This document shows positions 1 to 12,671 of a stretch of 64,000 bases of DNA, piece by piece. The notes under the pieces were generated by a model that saw only the letters and a program-made list of their open reading frames with translations, did no database searches and had not been told where the DNA came from. Source of the DNA: Punica granatum (lineage: Eukaryota; Streptophyta; Magnoliopsida; Myrtales; Lythraceae); the NCBI RefSeq assembly GCF_007655135.1, contig NC_045131.1:11702001-11766000 (forward strand), given 5' to 3'. The position numbers and the translations under genes are program-made. Each line of letters begins with the position of its first letter. Position 1 is the stretch's first letter.

Positions 1-725
1 TGTTATTGGATAGCATGATGATGTATATTGGGGTCCAAAAAGTTTCCAATAATGCAAGAAGAAACTTTCATGAGTTGAACAAATAATGGCGGGACATTGG
101 ACGATGAATGAACGTGTTTCGATATTTTATAGGAAGATAACAAAACTAAAGTTTGAAAACTAACACTTTTGCTTATTTTCGTGGGGATCTTCTTGCTTTT
201 TTTTTTTGCTTTCTAAATAAATAAATAAATTGTTTGAACAGTTTGGGGATGTGAAGAGGGCCGTCGATTTTGCTTCATTCACTACCAATTTACTTTATGC
301 CTCCAACAATTAATTTTATAATTAATCTATAAGACATGTCGTTCACGCATGTCTTTCTTGAATTGGGGATGTGAAGAGCACATCCATTGAATTGTTCATT
401 CTGCTTTACTCTTTGTTGCCTTTCTGCTTCCTATAAACACAAGTGTCTTCCATACATAAGTTCCCCCTTCTGATGAGAGAGACACATCGAACACTTACTA
501 TTCCATGGCACGAGTGGTTAGGTATTTTCACAACCGAAGATTTTCTGGGACAATTCAGCATGCGATAAAGTTTATTCGGGAAAAAAGTTCTTTGCTTCGT
601 ACAATCCAAAATTTTCTTCTCCTTTATTAAGCTCACTTAATTGTGAATTTTCTTTATTTACAAATACTTGAATCTGACTTCTCTATTATTTTTAATTTTA
701 TTTCTCCAAAATATTTTTTTTAGTT
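1..725. other. Intergenic, no gene recognised
   Basis: This AT-rich stretch holds one short minus-strand open frame (406-636). It has no recognisable domain, and its cysteines form no known spacing. I see no transposon ends here. Confidence 0.5.
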
Positions 726-730
726 GCTCC

Positions 731-1032
731 TGTAAGATCAAATTTACATATAATAATATTATATGGCGCAACAGAATAAACTAACCTTTAGCTATTGCGT
801 AATGACGTTGATGATTTTACGTGTCACGAGGGACTTGAAAAAGAAACCGAACTGAGAGTGCTCCTAACCTTTTTGTACGGGACGTCTAGATGGAGATACA
901 TGCCATTTTAAATAGGCTGAGCTAGGACCCTTCAGATTATTATCTCCTTAAATATCCTCCCATCGAAAGGATATTAATTGCAATCCACAAGATATGAAAT
1001 ATCTCACTTAAATCACGGAATATATTGTGACA
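731..1032 (-). repeat. 3' LTR of the gag-only copia element
   Basis: This repeat aligns along its whole length with 3737-4040. Read on the minus strand it begins TGTCACAATATATTCC and ends CTTACA, so the TG...CA ends are intact. It is the downstream LTR because gag reads towards it. Confidence 0.88.
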
Positions 1033-1386
1033 TGAAGGCCACCTAATTGAAATATTATTTTCTTAATTATTGTGACGCGGTACCAATCTCTTAATCCTCT
1101 TATGCAAAAGTAGAGAGGAACTTTCATCCACATGATTTCTCATAATACAAGCAATCGCATGCTTATAAATAATTCTTGATCAAAGTTGGCATGTAGATCA
1201 TCTTTAAAGAGATTATCAATCATGGTACCACTACTAATGATAGAATTATATTTAAAAGTAGTCAATTTATTTTCAAATAGAAACTTGTAGACAAATACAA
1301 CTAGTCTGGAAATATAAATCAAATTTCTAGAAAAGTCTAGAATGTAAAAACAGTATTCAAATCTAAAGCATATCTCGAAAACAGAA

Positions 1387-2391
1387 TTATCCTAATGTCA
1401 CAACTCCAATGACTTCAGAGCGCCTCTTATTCCTTGAGTAGACGAACCTTTCACTTTTCGTTGGATTCCTTAGGTTGAGAAAGCATTGCATGGTATTAAC
1501 AATATGGATTGAACAACCAGAGTCAATCCACCATGCATTTTTAGGAGCTTCAATGAAAAATAATTCATGACATACTAAACAAATTGAGATACCTCTCTTT
1601 TTAGACCACTTCTTATATTTGGGACAATCTTTCTTCACATGTCCATCCTTCTTGCAAAAGAAACACTTCACCTTACTGCCATTCGTTTTGGGTGGCACCT
1701 TATACTTCCTCTTCCCATGATCCTTCTTGCCCTTTCCCTTTGGACGGGTAGCTAGATGGGCAACTTCAAGCTTGTCTTGCTTCATCCTCTCCTCCTCTTG
1801 AACACGCATGGTCAAGAGTTCTCTAATGGACCAGTCCTCCTTCTGTGTGGTGTAGGAGATCTTAAAAGGTCCATACTCACCTGGCAAAGAATTGAGAATG
1901 AAGTGAACCAAAAACGGCTCGGAGATATCAATATTCAGAGTATTGAGTTGAGCTGCCAAGTCTCTCATTTTCGTAATGTGTGCACACACACCCTTTGAAC
2001 TGTTGAAGGTATTGATAGTCAACCTCTTCATCAGGGTACTTGCCAAGGCCTTATCAGATTTGGCAAATTATTCTTTAATTGCCTTTAGAAAATCCTTAAC
2101 TTTAGTCACCCACCAACAGCTCCCTATATGTTTTTATTCATGTGGGACTTCATGAGCATGAGCTTAAGCGGTTTGATTTCTCCCATTGCTCATACTTTTC
2201 CTTGACCTTAAGCGTATCTATATCTGTAGGAGCAAGCAACTCTTCCTCATGAAGCGCATAGTTCAGGTCCATGTACCCAGAGTGAAAAGAACCAATTCCT
2301 CCCAATTAGAAAACTTTTGTCTATCAAGTATAGGAACATAAGCAATATTTTCAAGAACAGATTGAGCAATAGCTTTAAAGATCAAGGACAT
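1387..2391 (-). pseudogene. Copia-type gag (UBN2, zinc knuckle) plus protease start, broken
   Basis: Gag packages the element RNA. The start codon at 2391-2389 opens a frame reading MSLIFKAIAQSVLEN, then a copia gag N-terminus with the FSNWEE motif. The frame breaks near 2290: the next part of gag (YMDLNYALHEEE) is in another frame, and stop codons follow in the 2050-2150 stretch. A clean 219-codon frame runs 2046-1387. It carries the UBN2-type block LVHFILNSLPGEYGPFKISY, a CCHC zinc knuckle (CFFCKKDGHVKKDC), and the aspartic protease motif WWIDSGCSIH. The frame ends about 30 residues past that motif and no integrase follows. The apparent Met start at 2046 is internal and not a real start. 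Frameshifts and stops make this inactive. Confidence 0.85.
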
Positions 2392-3720
2392 AAATTAGGT
2401 GCTATGTAAAATAAGAAATAACCATATATAGCAAATTCCTCCTCCCTTTGGGAATACGCCGCAAAAATGCATGAATTTACTAGCAAGACAAGCAAATTTG
2501 ATAATTACAATGAAACTATTCATTAATCCTTTTGGCATAGAACAATCCCACCATACTATCAAAATTTAGCTTCTCAGACTAATCTAAGTCCCAAGACTAA
2601 TAACTACCCTTTGGGACAAAGCTATTAATCTCATGACTCGATTACAATTTGATGCGGATAATCATATTGTAGTTTAACTATACGTGATTTGATTTATATA
2701 TGGTGCTTTGGCTACTCCTATATCCTTAAAACCACACTACATAGCATCAGAACGGACCAAAAAATGATCAAACTAGTCAGAACAGGTAAGAGTTACCCGA
2801 ACTGATCAAACTAGTCAAACTGGTCACTGAACCGGTCAAATGAGTCAACTGGGTTGGGTTAGCCTTAATGGGCTTGAGGCCCAATTAGCCCAGTGTTTCC
2901 TGAAGCGAATCGAGCCTCATTAGATCCGGTTGAATTGGGTCGGGCAAAACCAAAAGCTATCTGAGTCGAGTCTGAGTTTCATCTCCCTTACCTGAACATG
3001 CTACCCTTCCCAAAACCCTCGGACTGCCTCTCTAATCGAAGCCCTAATCGTAACAACCGCGACGGCGCCAGTCACGGCCACCCTCTACGACGACTAGGAC
3101 TACCGTTGTTGGCCTTCATTGTCACTCATTAGGCCTGGGCTCGAGAGAGACAAAGACCAAGAAGGGTCGAGATCAAGGAGGGCCGGTATGGCTCGGGACT
3201 GAGAATCGTGGCTCGATTCAACTCACCAACGATTGCAACTGTGAGCCCTCAATCCTTGAGACATGACTTGCTCTCCTCACTTGGCCACAATCACACTGCC
3301 ACGGCTATGGCGTCAATCATTGGCCACTAAACGAGGTTACAGGTCATGAAGAAGTCTGGTCTAGGTTTGGCCGCCTCCACTAGCATCGAGCCACCTGCAG
3401 GAAGCGTGCCCTCCATCGATTTTGAGTATGGTCATGTCCACTGAGCGCCGCCTTTGGTCGCACAAAGGTTGGTCGCAGTAACCAGAAGCCCTCTAAAACC
3501 CTAATCAACCATAATTAGCTTTAATTTACCCTAATTCGGCCTAATTAAGGTTGGATCCAGATTTTTGACAAAAAAGAAAATAATAATTGAACAAATTGAA
3601 ACCCTAATTGCAAGAATAAAATCCAATCAACGTTAATCAGCAGGTAAATTACAAACCCTGATTGCATAATACTATAAAATCATTAAGCACGACTATAGCA
3701 TCAAAGCATGGTATGAAAGT
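2392..3720 (-). other. Leader of the copia element, non-coding
   Basis: This is the 1.3-kb stretch between the primer site and gag. About 2800-3540 is richer in GC than its surroundings, and I see no long open frame. Part of it repeats a short phrase (ACTAGTCA, ACTGGTCA, ACCGGTCA) around 2770-2850. Its origin is unknown; it may be captured host DNA. Confidence 0.45.
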
Positions 3721-3734
3721 TGGCTCTGATACCA
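3721..3734 (-). other. Primer-binding site (initiator Met-tRNA)
   Basis: On the minus strand the sequence reads TGGTATCAGAGCCA, two bases inside the right-hand LTR. This is complementary to the 3' end of plant initiator methionine tRNA, the usual primer of Ty1/copia elements. It fixes the orientation and marks 3737-4040 as the 5' LTR. Confidence 0.9.
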
Positions 3735-3736
3735 AC

Positions 3737-4040
3737 TATAAGATTAAATTTACATATAATAATATTATATGCCGCATCGAAATAAACTGACATCCACCCA
3801 TTGCTTGATGATGTTGATGATGTCACGAGGGACCCAAAAAAGAAATGGACCCAAGAGTGTCTTCTAGTTCCTAACCTTTATGTACGAGACGTCTAGTTGG
3901 AGACACGGGCCCTTTTAAATTGGCGAAGTTAGGGACCCCTCAAAATATTATTTCCTTATATATCCTCCCATCAAAATAATATTAATTGCAATCCACAAGA
4001 TATGAAATATCTCACTAAAGTCATGGAATATATTCTTACA
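3737..4040 (-). repeat. 5' LTR of the gag-only copia element
   Basis: This is the partner of 731-1032. Read on the minus strand it begins TGTAAGAATATATTCC and ends CTTATA, where the expected terminal CA has become TA. The target duplication GCTCC follows at 4041-4045. Confidence 0.88.
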
Positions 4041-4045
4041 GCTCC

Positions 4046-7000
4046 AACATTGATTATCTAATCTAATTCTAATATCATATTCCTAAATCTATTTTTGATA
4101 TTTCATCATCGCCCTAATTAAATAATAAGGATATAATTAAGGGTAATGAATTCATGAAGAGCAAATTATATATATTAAAGGTGTATATATAACAAGGATA
4201 TTAAAGGTATTAAATAACAAAGGTGTATGGGTTTGCCCAATTGATTCCACAGTCCACATGAATACTTGCAAGTTTATGGGACAGGTCGGTCCAACTATAC
4301 GCCATGCAAGTGGCATAATAGGGAATATTCTTCTGCACATTTTTACCATCAGACCAACCTTATTGGATTTATATTAAAGATATTTTACAAATTCCAATTT
4401 AAAAATTTCAAGAAATTTTAAAATTTGACTTTTCAAACAACTCAATGTAATTATTTTCATAGTAATTCATCATGATTTTATTTATATGACAGACGAATTC
4501 ATATAAATATTCTCTATTTTAATTGAATTTCAAAGTTTTATAAGGTTCTTTACTAAATTTTCAATTTCTATATATCTTGCATTAAAATATTTATTTTATT
4601 AATTCAACATATTTTAACATTATAATATAATATACTTCACGCACATAATAATGATAAATGAGAAATATATCATAGAGGTTTCACTGTGAATCGATAATAA
4701 AAAGCATGAAAATTTTATAGTGACAATCTTGTTTATAATGACAATCTAATTACCAATCTGGGATCTAATTATTTATAAAATAAACACACAGTAATGAGCG
4801 GGATTTTTCGATATATTACCTTTCTATAAGTATTGTTTCCAGATTTATATTATGTAAATAAAAGAAATTGCAATTTTATGTATGAGACAAGATTTTGATT
4901 TCTCTCTTTTTTTAATAGAAGAAATCTATGGACTTAATAAGAGATAATGAAAAAAAAAACTATAGGATTTTTTAAACTCCATTGATAATAATGGAATCAA
5001 TGCTCTCCTGGTTTTGGGTGGCGAGTGAGTATTATTGCAGTGGAACCCTTTATTAATTATCATGTGAGAAGAGATTATAATGATGATAGATTAAACATGA
5101 CGGATATCCAATGAGTGAACACACTGAAAATATATTTTCAGCGAAATCACAAGTACTCTCAATCTATTAGCTAAAACTAATTCTGTTCCTGCGCAAATTT
5201 AGTCTTGATTACGAAGAGAGGTGCTTTCTGGGTTTTGACCTCTTTGTGCTGGAAGTAAAATCTGTAGATGCATATATATACATATATATAAGCAAGTTGG
5301 CCCGTTCATACAACCATCCCTCTTTTGCTTTTATCTCGCTAATTTATCAATAAAGTTTTTTATTGTAATTTTTAAGAATTCTATGAAAATATATATTGAT
5401 ACTATAAAAATATGTTTACTCCTCCACATCTTCATTTTTTTGCTATAAAATCTGGCAGCGCAAGAATAATATTAACACAAAGTTGATTGAAAATAGTAAT
5501 AACCAAATTAATGATGAAAAATAATGTAAGAAGTAAAAGAAAATTTCTCTTGAGATCAAAAAATAATGTATGTAAAAAATAGTGGCCATGACCCAATAAT
5601 CAGCGAAGATGAGAAATTTTTTTTTTATGGAAACATAAAACTAGGAAAAAAGAGAGAATACAGAAGGAAAAGAAATCGGAGTAATTATTCATCGATTTCT
5701 GCGTGTGTATTTTGATGAGAAAAGTAATGAGGCACACAAACACATAAACAAAAAGGGGGTAAGGGGAATAATTATTTCTTTTTCTTTTTATTGAATTCTA
5801 AATAATCTATTTATATTTTTAATTATAAAATGTTTATCAAAACAAAATACATACGCGGTGAAATTTACTTTTTCTTTTTGTATTCGATAAAGATTAAATA
5901 AAATAAATTACAAAAATATTATAAAAATAAATTAGCGAGAGTATGTAAATCTTTTGTACCCTCTTTCGCAATGTCAAAGAAGATACAAATTTATAGATAG
6001 ATAGATGACAAACTCTTGATATTGTCTCAATATCATGGACGGACCCCACACACATATACATGAACTTGTATTTTTACTAAAATAGCTTATATATATTTAA
6101 CGTACATGACAATTTTCATATTTGGTTGTCTTTGATTTCATAAGAGAACACATCACGCTGAGTTTCCCATACAACAAAAGGCAGTGTAAGATCGATCGTT
6201 TCACATAATTAACGATATTTTAATACAAATAAAAAATAATCAATGCATAAACACATGACGCCCAAAATTGGCTGCGGAAGATAAAAAATTACGAACAATA
6301 TCTACCTCATTTCGCAAATTTAATTAATCGTTTAGAAGAGTTGGATATATAGTTCCATAAAACTGATCAAAAACTCTCGCGCTCGGAATCTTATATGGTG
6401 GAGCTTGAGATGAGTACCGGTTTCAGAGCGATTGCAGAAAAAGATTACGCGATAGGATAGTTCAGCCGCCTGATCTTTTTCAAGCAAATAGGTTTACTAG
6501 CAACTAACGTCAATAATTTTCTTGAGCAAGCTGATTAGCCCCTTAATTTAGAGGAAATACTCCTAGAGAAATTATTAGAGAGGTTGCTTGATGATGGTGA
6601 TGATGATGAGTGGCAGCCGACCAAATTCAATTATCAATGGCATTGCACGCGAGTGAATGGTATGCGATGGCCGGTGTCGATCGATCGGACGCTTCTTTCT
6701 AATTTTTAGGCTTTTACGATCAATTAGGATCATAACAATGTGACAGGGACTGCTAGCTGGGCTTCTCATTATTGGCCTATGTCTATAAGACCCATGATCA
6801 TGACCAACCTAACTACTATGTGGTCCTCCTGCATCTAGCTTTTTTCTCCCCCTTATCCATCGATATTGAAAGGTACGTCTGCTCACGATCCCATGGCGAT
6901 CGACTATGGTACTGGGGCCATAGAGCGATGATCGGGAGGCGCGGGCCCCCCAGTACCAAAGAATTTTTATGCTTTTCATAATACTGTCACAAGCTAAAAC

Positions 7001-7395
7001 CATAACCTACCAACAGATTCTCAATATATCGCTCGCTTTATGCTAAATATATAATGTAAGAAAATCTCATGAAATGTCAAAAAGTGATACCGCGTAATGA
7101 TATATATGCCGATTAATTAATATTATGCAGCCTCCGAGCCCTAGGGCCCCTACCAAGAACATGCACGAAAGAGACCTTCGAACTGACGGGCAATGTGGAA
7201 AATGGATAATGAAGCGTTGTTTATCCACATTCCCCATTGGCATAAGGGCGCAAATTGTCAAAACCAGAAGAACGTCTTCGCACCCGGTAATTAATTACGA
7301 CATGAGTAAACTCTTCCACTCTGAAAGCTTCTCCTACATATATATAGGAGAACAAACAAGAGACTCAATCAAAGCTCATATATAAACACTAATGG
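4046..7395. other. AT-rich intergenic DNA, no gene recognised
   Basis: The short open frames at 4152-4349 and 6575-7385 overlap on both strands, resemble no family and are treated as chance. A small inverted repeat is visible: GGTACTGGGG at about 6908-6917 against CCCCAGTACC at about 6948-6957. Confidence 0.5.
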
Positions 7396-7403
7396 CTACA
7401 AAT

Positions 7404-8102
7404 TAGGGGTGTACACGGGTATAGGGTAGAATCAAAACCAGTTGAAACCTACCTTAATGGGTAGGTTTTGGGTAATTCCCATTAGAAAAATGGTAGGTCC
7501 CGGTAGAAGAGTTGGGAATCGGTGAAATTCGATTCAAGTTCCAACTAACTGAGTACCCATAATCAAAACCGGAATCGGGATAGGACCGACTCTTTTCTCT
7601 TTATTTTTATATATTATATCATATTATATATTTATATAATATTAAATCTTTAAGTAAAATTTTAAAAAAAAATGAAATATGAATAACCCCAGAATCAAAT
7701 CATCTCTTCTCTCTCCCTGCTTCATCTCTAAGCCAAGTTCCCCCATGACATCCCACTTGTTTCTCCAGAGTCCGGCGACCGAATCCTTTCTCCATCCCAA
7801 TTGTTATTACTGCTCTCTGTTGATATGCTTCGAAGACCCTCGAGGATGAAGACTACCTGTCCTTTTGCCCAAAAAGCTGCAGTGTTGGGTGAACGACATG
7901 GGCTTAGAGTTCTCGTCGGCTTTCTCTTTCGAGCATAACTAAAGGAAAGAAAAATACTACAGGCTCCAAACCGAGTACGCGAAACTTGTGATGTAATATG
8001 TCCTGATAGGGTTCGGGATCCAAATTCTCAAAACTAGTAGCTTACAGAATAGGGTTCATGTACATTAAAAAAATACAGGGTATTCGGACCCATACACCCC
8101 CG
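7404..8102. mobile_element. hAT-like non-autonomous DNA transposon
   Basis: The 8-bp direct repeat CTACAAAT lies at 7396-7403 and again at 8103-8110. Inside it the ends are inverted: TAGGGGTGTACACGGG on the left against the complement of CCCATACACCCCCG on the right. An 8-bp duplication with short terminal inverted repeats fits the hAT superfamily. The 699-bp interior has no transposase frame. Confidence 0.82.
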
Positions 8103-8110
8103 CTACAAAT

Positions 8111-9705
8111 CTTGACTTTGGCATCGTTGAGGTCTTTATTAAACTTACAAATAGATGGATTAATGCAACAATAAATATGAGTTGGTATATGGTTTTATAT
8201 ACGGTGTCTTCTTCTTTTTTTCTTATTCCTTTTCTTTGTGAGGTTGTTCTCAGTTCAACACATTGACTGAAACTAATGTTATGTCGACACGGTTTATTTT
8301 TTCTTAATGGAATTTGCTTGACACTTTGTATCTCTTTTTTATTTTTTCATCAAACACTTTCTATCTCGTGGCAAAGTGAATTCTTGACCACTAAAAAAAG
8401 ACCTATATTTAACTCAAGTTCAAGTGGATTGCATGGTTCAGTTGAGTAAATATTCAATGAGTGTTAGATGAGTAAACTAATCAAAATGTTTGTAAGTGAA
8501 AATCTGTGAGTCCGTTGTGGGGTTAGTTTTTCAATAGTAAATATTTTATTTTGGTGTTACACATTCAAGTGGATAATTGATACTCACTCAATATTTGCTC
8601 GGTGCAGTTGTTCATATACTTGGCTTATTCGTGCATGACAACTTACACTTTAAACTTATTGTATCAAAGTTTATAATATAAAAATAGACCTCTTATATGT
8701 TAATTATAACAACAAACTGTACGAATTAATATTTACATATTTAACTTCTCGTAATAATATGGACTAAATTTTGTAATAAATGCTATCAATTAATATAACA
8801 ATTGTTTATCATTATTTTCTAAAACAATATACGATCTCATAGACAAATATGAAAACAGATATTAGAATAATTTACATTAAAAAATAATTAATTAAGTATC
8901 AATTATAATACATAAAAACCAAAGCGCATGGCATGGAACTGCTATTAAAGCTTGGCAAAGGAATCCTTAGCCCAACATTGCGTGTCCTTACAGTTCCATT
9001 ATATGAATTTTACCATATTTTTAATTGGATTTAGTTCAACGAATGATTTCTAATTAGTCCACATCATTTGCACATATTAATTAATCATCCAAATTCTTTA
9101 TTAAGAAATGAAATTTTTAATCGATATTTGTAAAAGGCATCTCGAGAGTTTTCATATATAATTTAACTATTTACGCGCTAAAAATCTTCTATATATACAC
9201 AATTCAAATACAATAAATTTTTCGAGCAACATTTTTAACCTATAAATTTCTCCATCCTTCCGGCCTCAATCCTACCTGCCCATTTCTCTCGATGTATAAT
9301 CACTTATAATGTGCATATGGATATATAACTATATATATGTATGTGTATATATGTTAAATGCTAGCTATATGAATATTATTATCTTTATGCTAATAGATGG
9401 AATATGATTTGTCATTTTGAAATTAATTTATATTTAATTAAGTAGATTAATATTTAGTTTTTATATGTTGAATGAAATCATCTTTTATTATTTATATATA
9501 TTAATAGATAAATCTTTTTAAAAGTTAAATCAGTCAATTCTATTTTATAAGGGAAAACAATATACTATTTTTACACTTTTATCTTCTTAATATTATTATA
9601 ATATTCGAAAATATAATTCGACTTTAAATTACCATCCCGTTCAAAAGACGGGTTATCGGATAATATATACAAGTTGTTACAACAAACAAACCATATAAAT
9701 TTTTG
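8111..9705. other. AT-rich intergenic DNA, no gene recognised
   Basis: I see no coding frame longer than about 60 codons and no paired terminal repeats in this stretch. Confidence 0.45.
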
Positions 9706-9714
9706 GGTAAATTA

Positions 9715-10027
9715 CAAAAAAAAAAACACAAGTTTTGTAAAATGTCTCAATTTTGTCCTAAATTTTGTTTTGTAACAGAAAAAACCATAAGTTTTCTAAA
9801 ATGTCTCAAAAATGACCTCCGTTATAACTTTCGTCAATTTTTGCCTACGTATGACCTATATTGACTGTTAAAGGGACCCACCATTAGCAACAAAAATTGA
9901 CGGAAGTTATAACGGATGTCATTTTTGAGACATTTTAGAAAATTTATGTTTTTTTTTGTTACAAAACAAAATTTAGGACAAAACTGAGACTTTTTACAAA
10001 ATTTGAGTTTTTTTTTGTAATTTGCCC
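9715..10027. mobile_element. Mutator-like foldback element, short copy
   Basis: The 9-bp direct repeat TAAATTTTT lies at 9706-9714 and 10028-10036. Inside it the two halves are nearly complete inverted repeats of each other, starting GGGTAAATTACAAAA on the left and ending TTTTGTAATTTGCCC on the right. The arms share the phrase AAAATGTCTCAATTTTGTCC with the larger foldback at 12672-13593, so both belong to one family. A 9-bp duplication with long inverted repeats fits Mutator-like foldbacks. Confidence 0.85.
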
Positions 10028-10036
10028 TAAATTTTT

Positions 10037-11137
10037 CTAGCATATAAAACAAAATTACGTGTGAAATTATTAAAGATTTTGGCTAGCACTATTTCAGAAA
10101 GTTACAAAACAAAATTTGCATATCTGAACAGGATGTAATTAATCTATCTTTGTATTATATTAACAGTTAAATACGTACGCAATGTATATCAGATAAAATA
10201 TTCAGTAACCGATCAAAACTTCCAAAATATTAACACAGGACACTAATTCTATGAAATTCGAGTCATAAAAAATAAAAATTTAATAGATAAGGATAAACAA
10301 AAAATTACAATTAAAAATTTACAAAAATTAATCAAGCTTATGTACTTGCACTTAATATCTATAGTGAATCTTCATTATATTAACAATTAAATAAATATAC
10401 GATACACTTTAGATAGGAGAATTAGCAGCGAATTGTCATTTAACTATTTAAAATTATTCTAATATATAAAAATTACTTTTCAAAATTTTAATTATTGCTA
10501 AGAATTCTTAATATTCTTAAAATTTAATTTGTCTTTAATTTAGAAAATTATGATGTGAAAACAAATCTATTGAACGCTTGGGTTATAACACTTAATGAAT
10601 GAAATAAAAGAAATAGCAAATGAGAATATGAGACAACATAACAGAGATAATCTCATCAATACCATCTCATATTATAAAATAATTGGAAAATAATTGCAAT
10701 TTAATTTGAAACCTTCATGAAAATACTTAAATAAATGTAATTAAAGAAATTGCAAATGGTATTATGGGACTATATAAAAGAGATAATCTTACCCACATCA
10801 TATTATAAAACACTTCAAAATAATTTTAAATGTTATTTTAATTTAATTTGAGACCTTCATGAAATCATATAGTTGACATCAAAATTATATGAATAATCTG
10901 GTGTCTTAAAAAAAACAATCTATGAATACTAGAGTTTGTTCAATGAAAATTTTCTCATTCTTTAATCTTACATAGTTTACTAAAAATAAATAAATTAATA
11001 TGTTTCTATACTCGTGTAAAGCACGGGATGAAAACTACCATACAAGTAACTTCGACCAAATTACATCCCTCGTCAAACCCCAAAAAAAACTAAAAGTAAT
11101 CAAAAGAGAGTATAGAGCAGTAACACACGCTCTCTTT
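10037..11137. other. AT-rich intergenic DNA with a Helitron-like 3' hairpin
   Basis: No gene is recognised. At 11011-11036 the sequence CTCGTGTAAAGCACGGG followed by AAAACTA resembles the hairpin and CTAGT end of the Helitron-like termini at 20172, 21571 and 39258, but the final CTAGT is degraded. Confidence 0.4.
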
Positions 11138-11257
11138 TGGTAACTAAGAGATTCCATATTCGATATTTAATGTGACTATACATACCTCTTTATTAGTTAT
11201 ATAAGATTTCTATTTCATAATATTAGAGTCATGATCTTCCTTATAATCGAAAAAAAA
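11138..11257. repeat. Dispersed repeat, SINE-like, copy 1
   Basis: About 120 bp aligns by eye with 19443-19566 and both copies end in an A-run. Each has a phrase like ATTCGATATT near the start, which could be a decayed Pol III B box. The family is not identified. Confidence 0.5.
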
Positions 11258-11349
11258 GTAAAATCACGATTTATCTAATTGTTTAAACCTACCCAAAAAA
11301 ACTATTGTTTCAAACCTAATCCACCTTCCTCGTTAGGGAAACAAGCTGA

Positions 11350-11662
11350 GGGGTTGTTTGGAAATAGAGTTGAGTTGAACTTGACTCCATTCTAACTATG
11401 TAAAATATATATATATATATATATATTTTAATTAGGATGTAATAATAAGGTGACGGGAGAAAATGAAAAGGCAATTATTGTATTGTTGAATTATGGGAAA
11501 AAGTAATGAATAGTTGAAAGAATTTAGTATTAAAAATTAAATTGAATGGTAGTTAAAATAAAATAAAAATTGAAGAAAAATGAAAAAGTAATAATTGTGT
11601 TGTTGAATTGAAAATAAGTAGAGTAGAGTAAATGGAGTTGAACTCCAAAACCAAACAAAGCC
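11350..11662. mobile_element. Tourist-like MITE related to 44416-44858
   Basis: The ends are inverted: GGGGTTGTTTGG on the left against the complement of CCAAACAAAGCC on the right. The flanking triplets are TGA and TCA, so the 3-bp duplication is imperfect. The interior shares several phrases with the element at 44416, such as AGTATTAAAAATT and GTTGAATTATG. An (AT)n tract lies at about 11406-11426. Confidence 0.6.
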
Positions 11663-11769
11663 TCAAATCTTTCTCCAGTATATCATTTCTTATTATGATA
11701 TATGATCTTATTGTAATATAAATATTAAATATTTGAAATAAAAATATCACAAAACTTCATATTTAAAAA

Positions 11770-12615
11770 GGGCAAATTGCACTTGCGGTCCAAAATGTTT
11801 TACAAATGCTTCATTATGGTTCAAAAGTTTTTTTCGCTACATGATAGTACAAAATGTTTCAAAGTTGTTTCATGATGGTACAAACCGTCAATTAGCCCTA
11901 ACGCTGTTAACATTTTTCTGACGTGGCACATCTTATGTGTCACTTTTATTACGTGGAACCAATCATAGTGCGCCACGTCATTTAAGAGAAAATAAAATTT
12001 TAAAAAATCTAAAAAAATACAAAAAATAATTTAAAAAATACAAAAAAAGAGTAAAAATTTTGAAAAAAATAAAAATATATTTTTAAAATTTTAAAATTTT
12101 AACATTATATTTTAAAATTTTTAATTTTTAATTTTTTAAAATACAAAAACTAATAAAAAAATACAAAAAAAGAGTAAAAATTTAGAAACAAATAAAAATT
12201 TTATTTTATTTTAAAATTTTAAATTAATTTTTAATTTTAATTTTTTAAAAAAAAAATAATTTATAAAAAATTTTAAAATAATTTAAAATAATTTTTAATT
12301 TAAAATAATTTTATTTTTTAAATTTTAATTTTAAATTAAAAGTTTAAAATTATTTTTAAAATTTTTTAAAATTTAAAATTATTTTTAAAAGTTTTAAAAT
12401 TTTTAGAATTATTTAAAATTTTTCGGCCACGTCAGCAAGGAGGTGACACATAGTAGCCACGTCAGCGTCGGCTTGACAGCATCAAGCTCGAGTTGACGGT
12501 TTGTACCATCATGAAACAACTTTGAAACATTTTGTACCATCATGTAGCGAAAAAAACTTTTTGGACCATAATGAAACATCTGCAAAACATTTTGGACCAC
12601 CAGTGCAATTTACCC
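11770..12615. mobile_element. Foldback element with extremely AT-rich core
   Basis: The outer arms are inverted repeats of roughly 200 bp, with GGGCAAATTGCACTTG at the left end and CAGTGCAATTTACCC at the right. Flanks match over 8 bp (TTTAAAAA at 11762-11769 and 12616-12623). The middle (about 11990-12420) is almost only A and T, in self-complementary runs. Both arms contain a phrase like GACGTGGC near the core. This fits a Mutator-like foldback. The short open frame at 12409-12600 lies in the arm and is not a gene. Confidence 0.75.
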
Positions 12616-12671
12616 TTTAAAAAATGAATAATCAAATTTGTGTCAATTTATAATATACAATAATTAAATAA

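Larger units (their letters stand above)
731..4040 (-). mobile_element. Gag-only Ty1/copia-type LTR retrotransposon (decayed)
   Basis: Two direct repeats of about 300 bp bound this 3.3-kb element, and both start TG on the minus strand. The 5-bp sequence GCTCC occurs at 726-730 and again at 4041-4045, which is the expected target duplication. The primer site lies next to the right-hand repeat, so the element reads right to left. Only a broken gag and the first residues of protease can be seen. The 2.7-kb interior has no room for integrase, reverse transcriptase and RNase H, and none is recognisable. It therefore fits a non-autonomous element that kept gag, like the class called TR-GAG in plants. 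The two LTRs are clearly diverged (by eye about four bases in five agree), so the insertion is old. No clean polypurine tract is visible next to the left LTR. Confidence 0.9.

Noticed and set aside
406..636. 76-codon minus-strand frame with several cysteines
   Set aside because: The cysteine spacing fits no known small secreted family, and there is no clear signal peptide or gene context.
6899..6960. Short inverted repeat GGTACTGGGG/CCCCAGTACC
   Set aside because: The arms are only about 10 bp, with no duplication or second copy; chance or a minor hairpin is enough.
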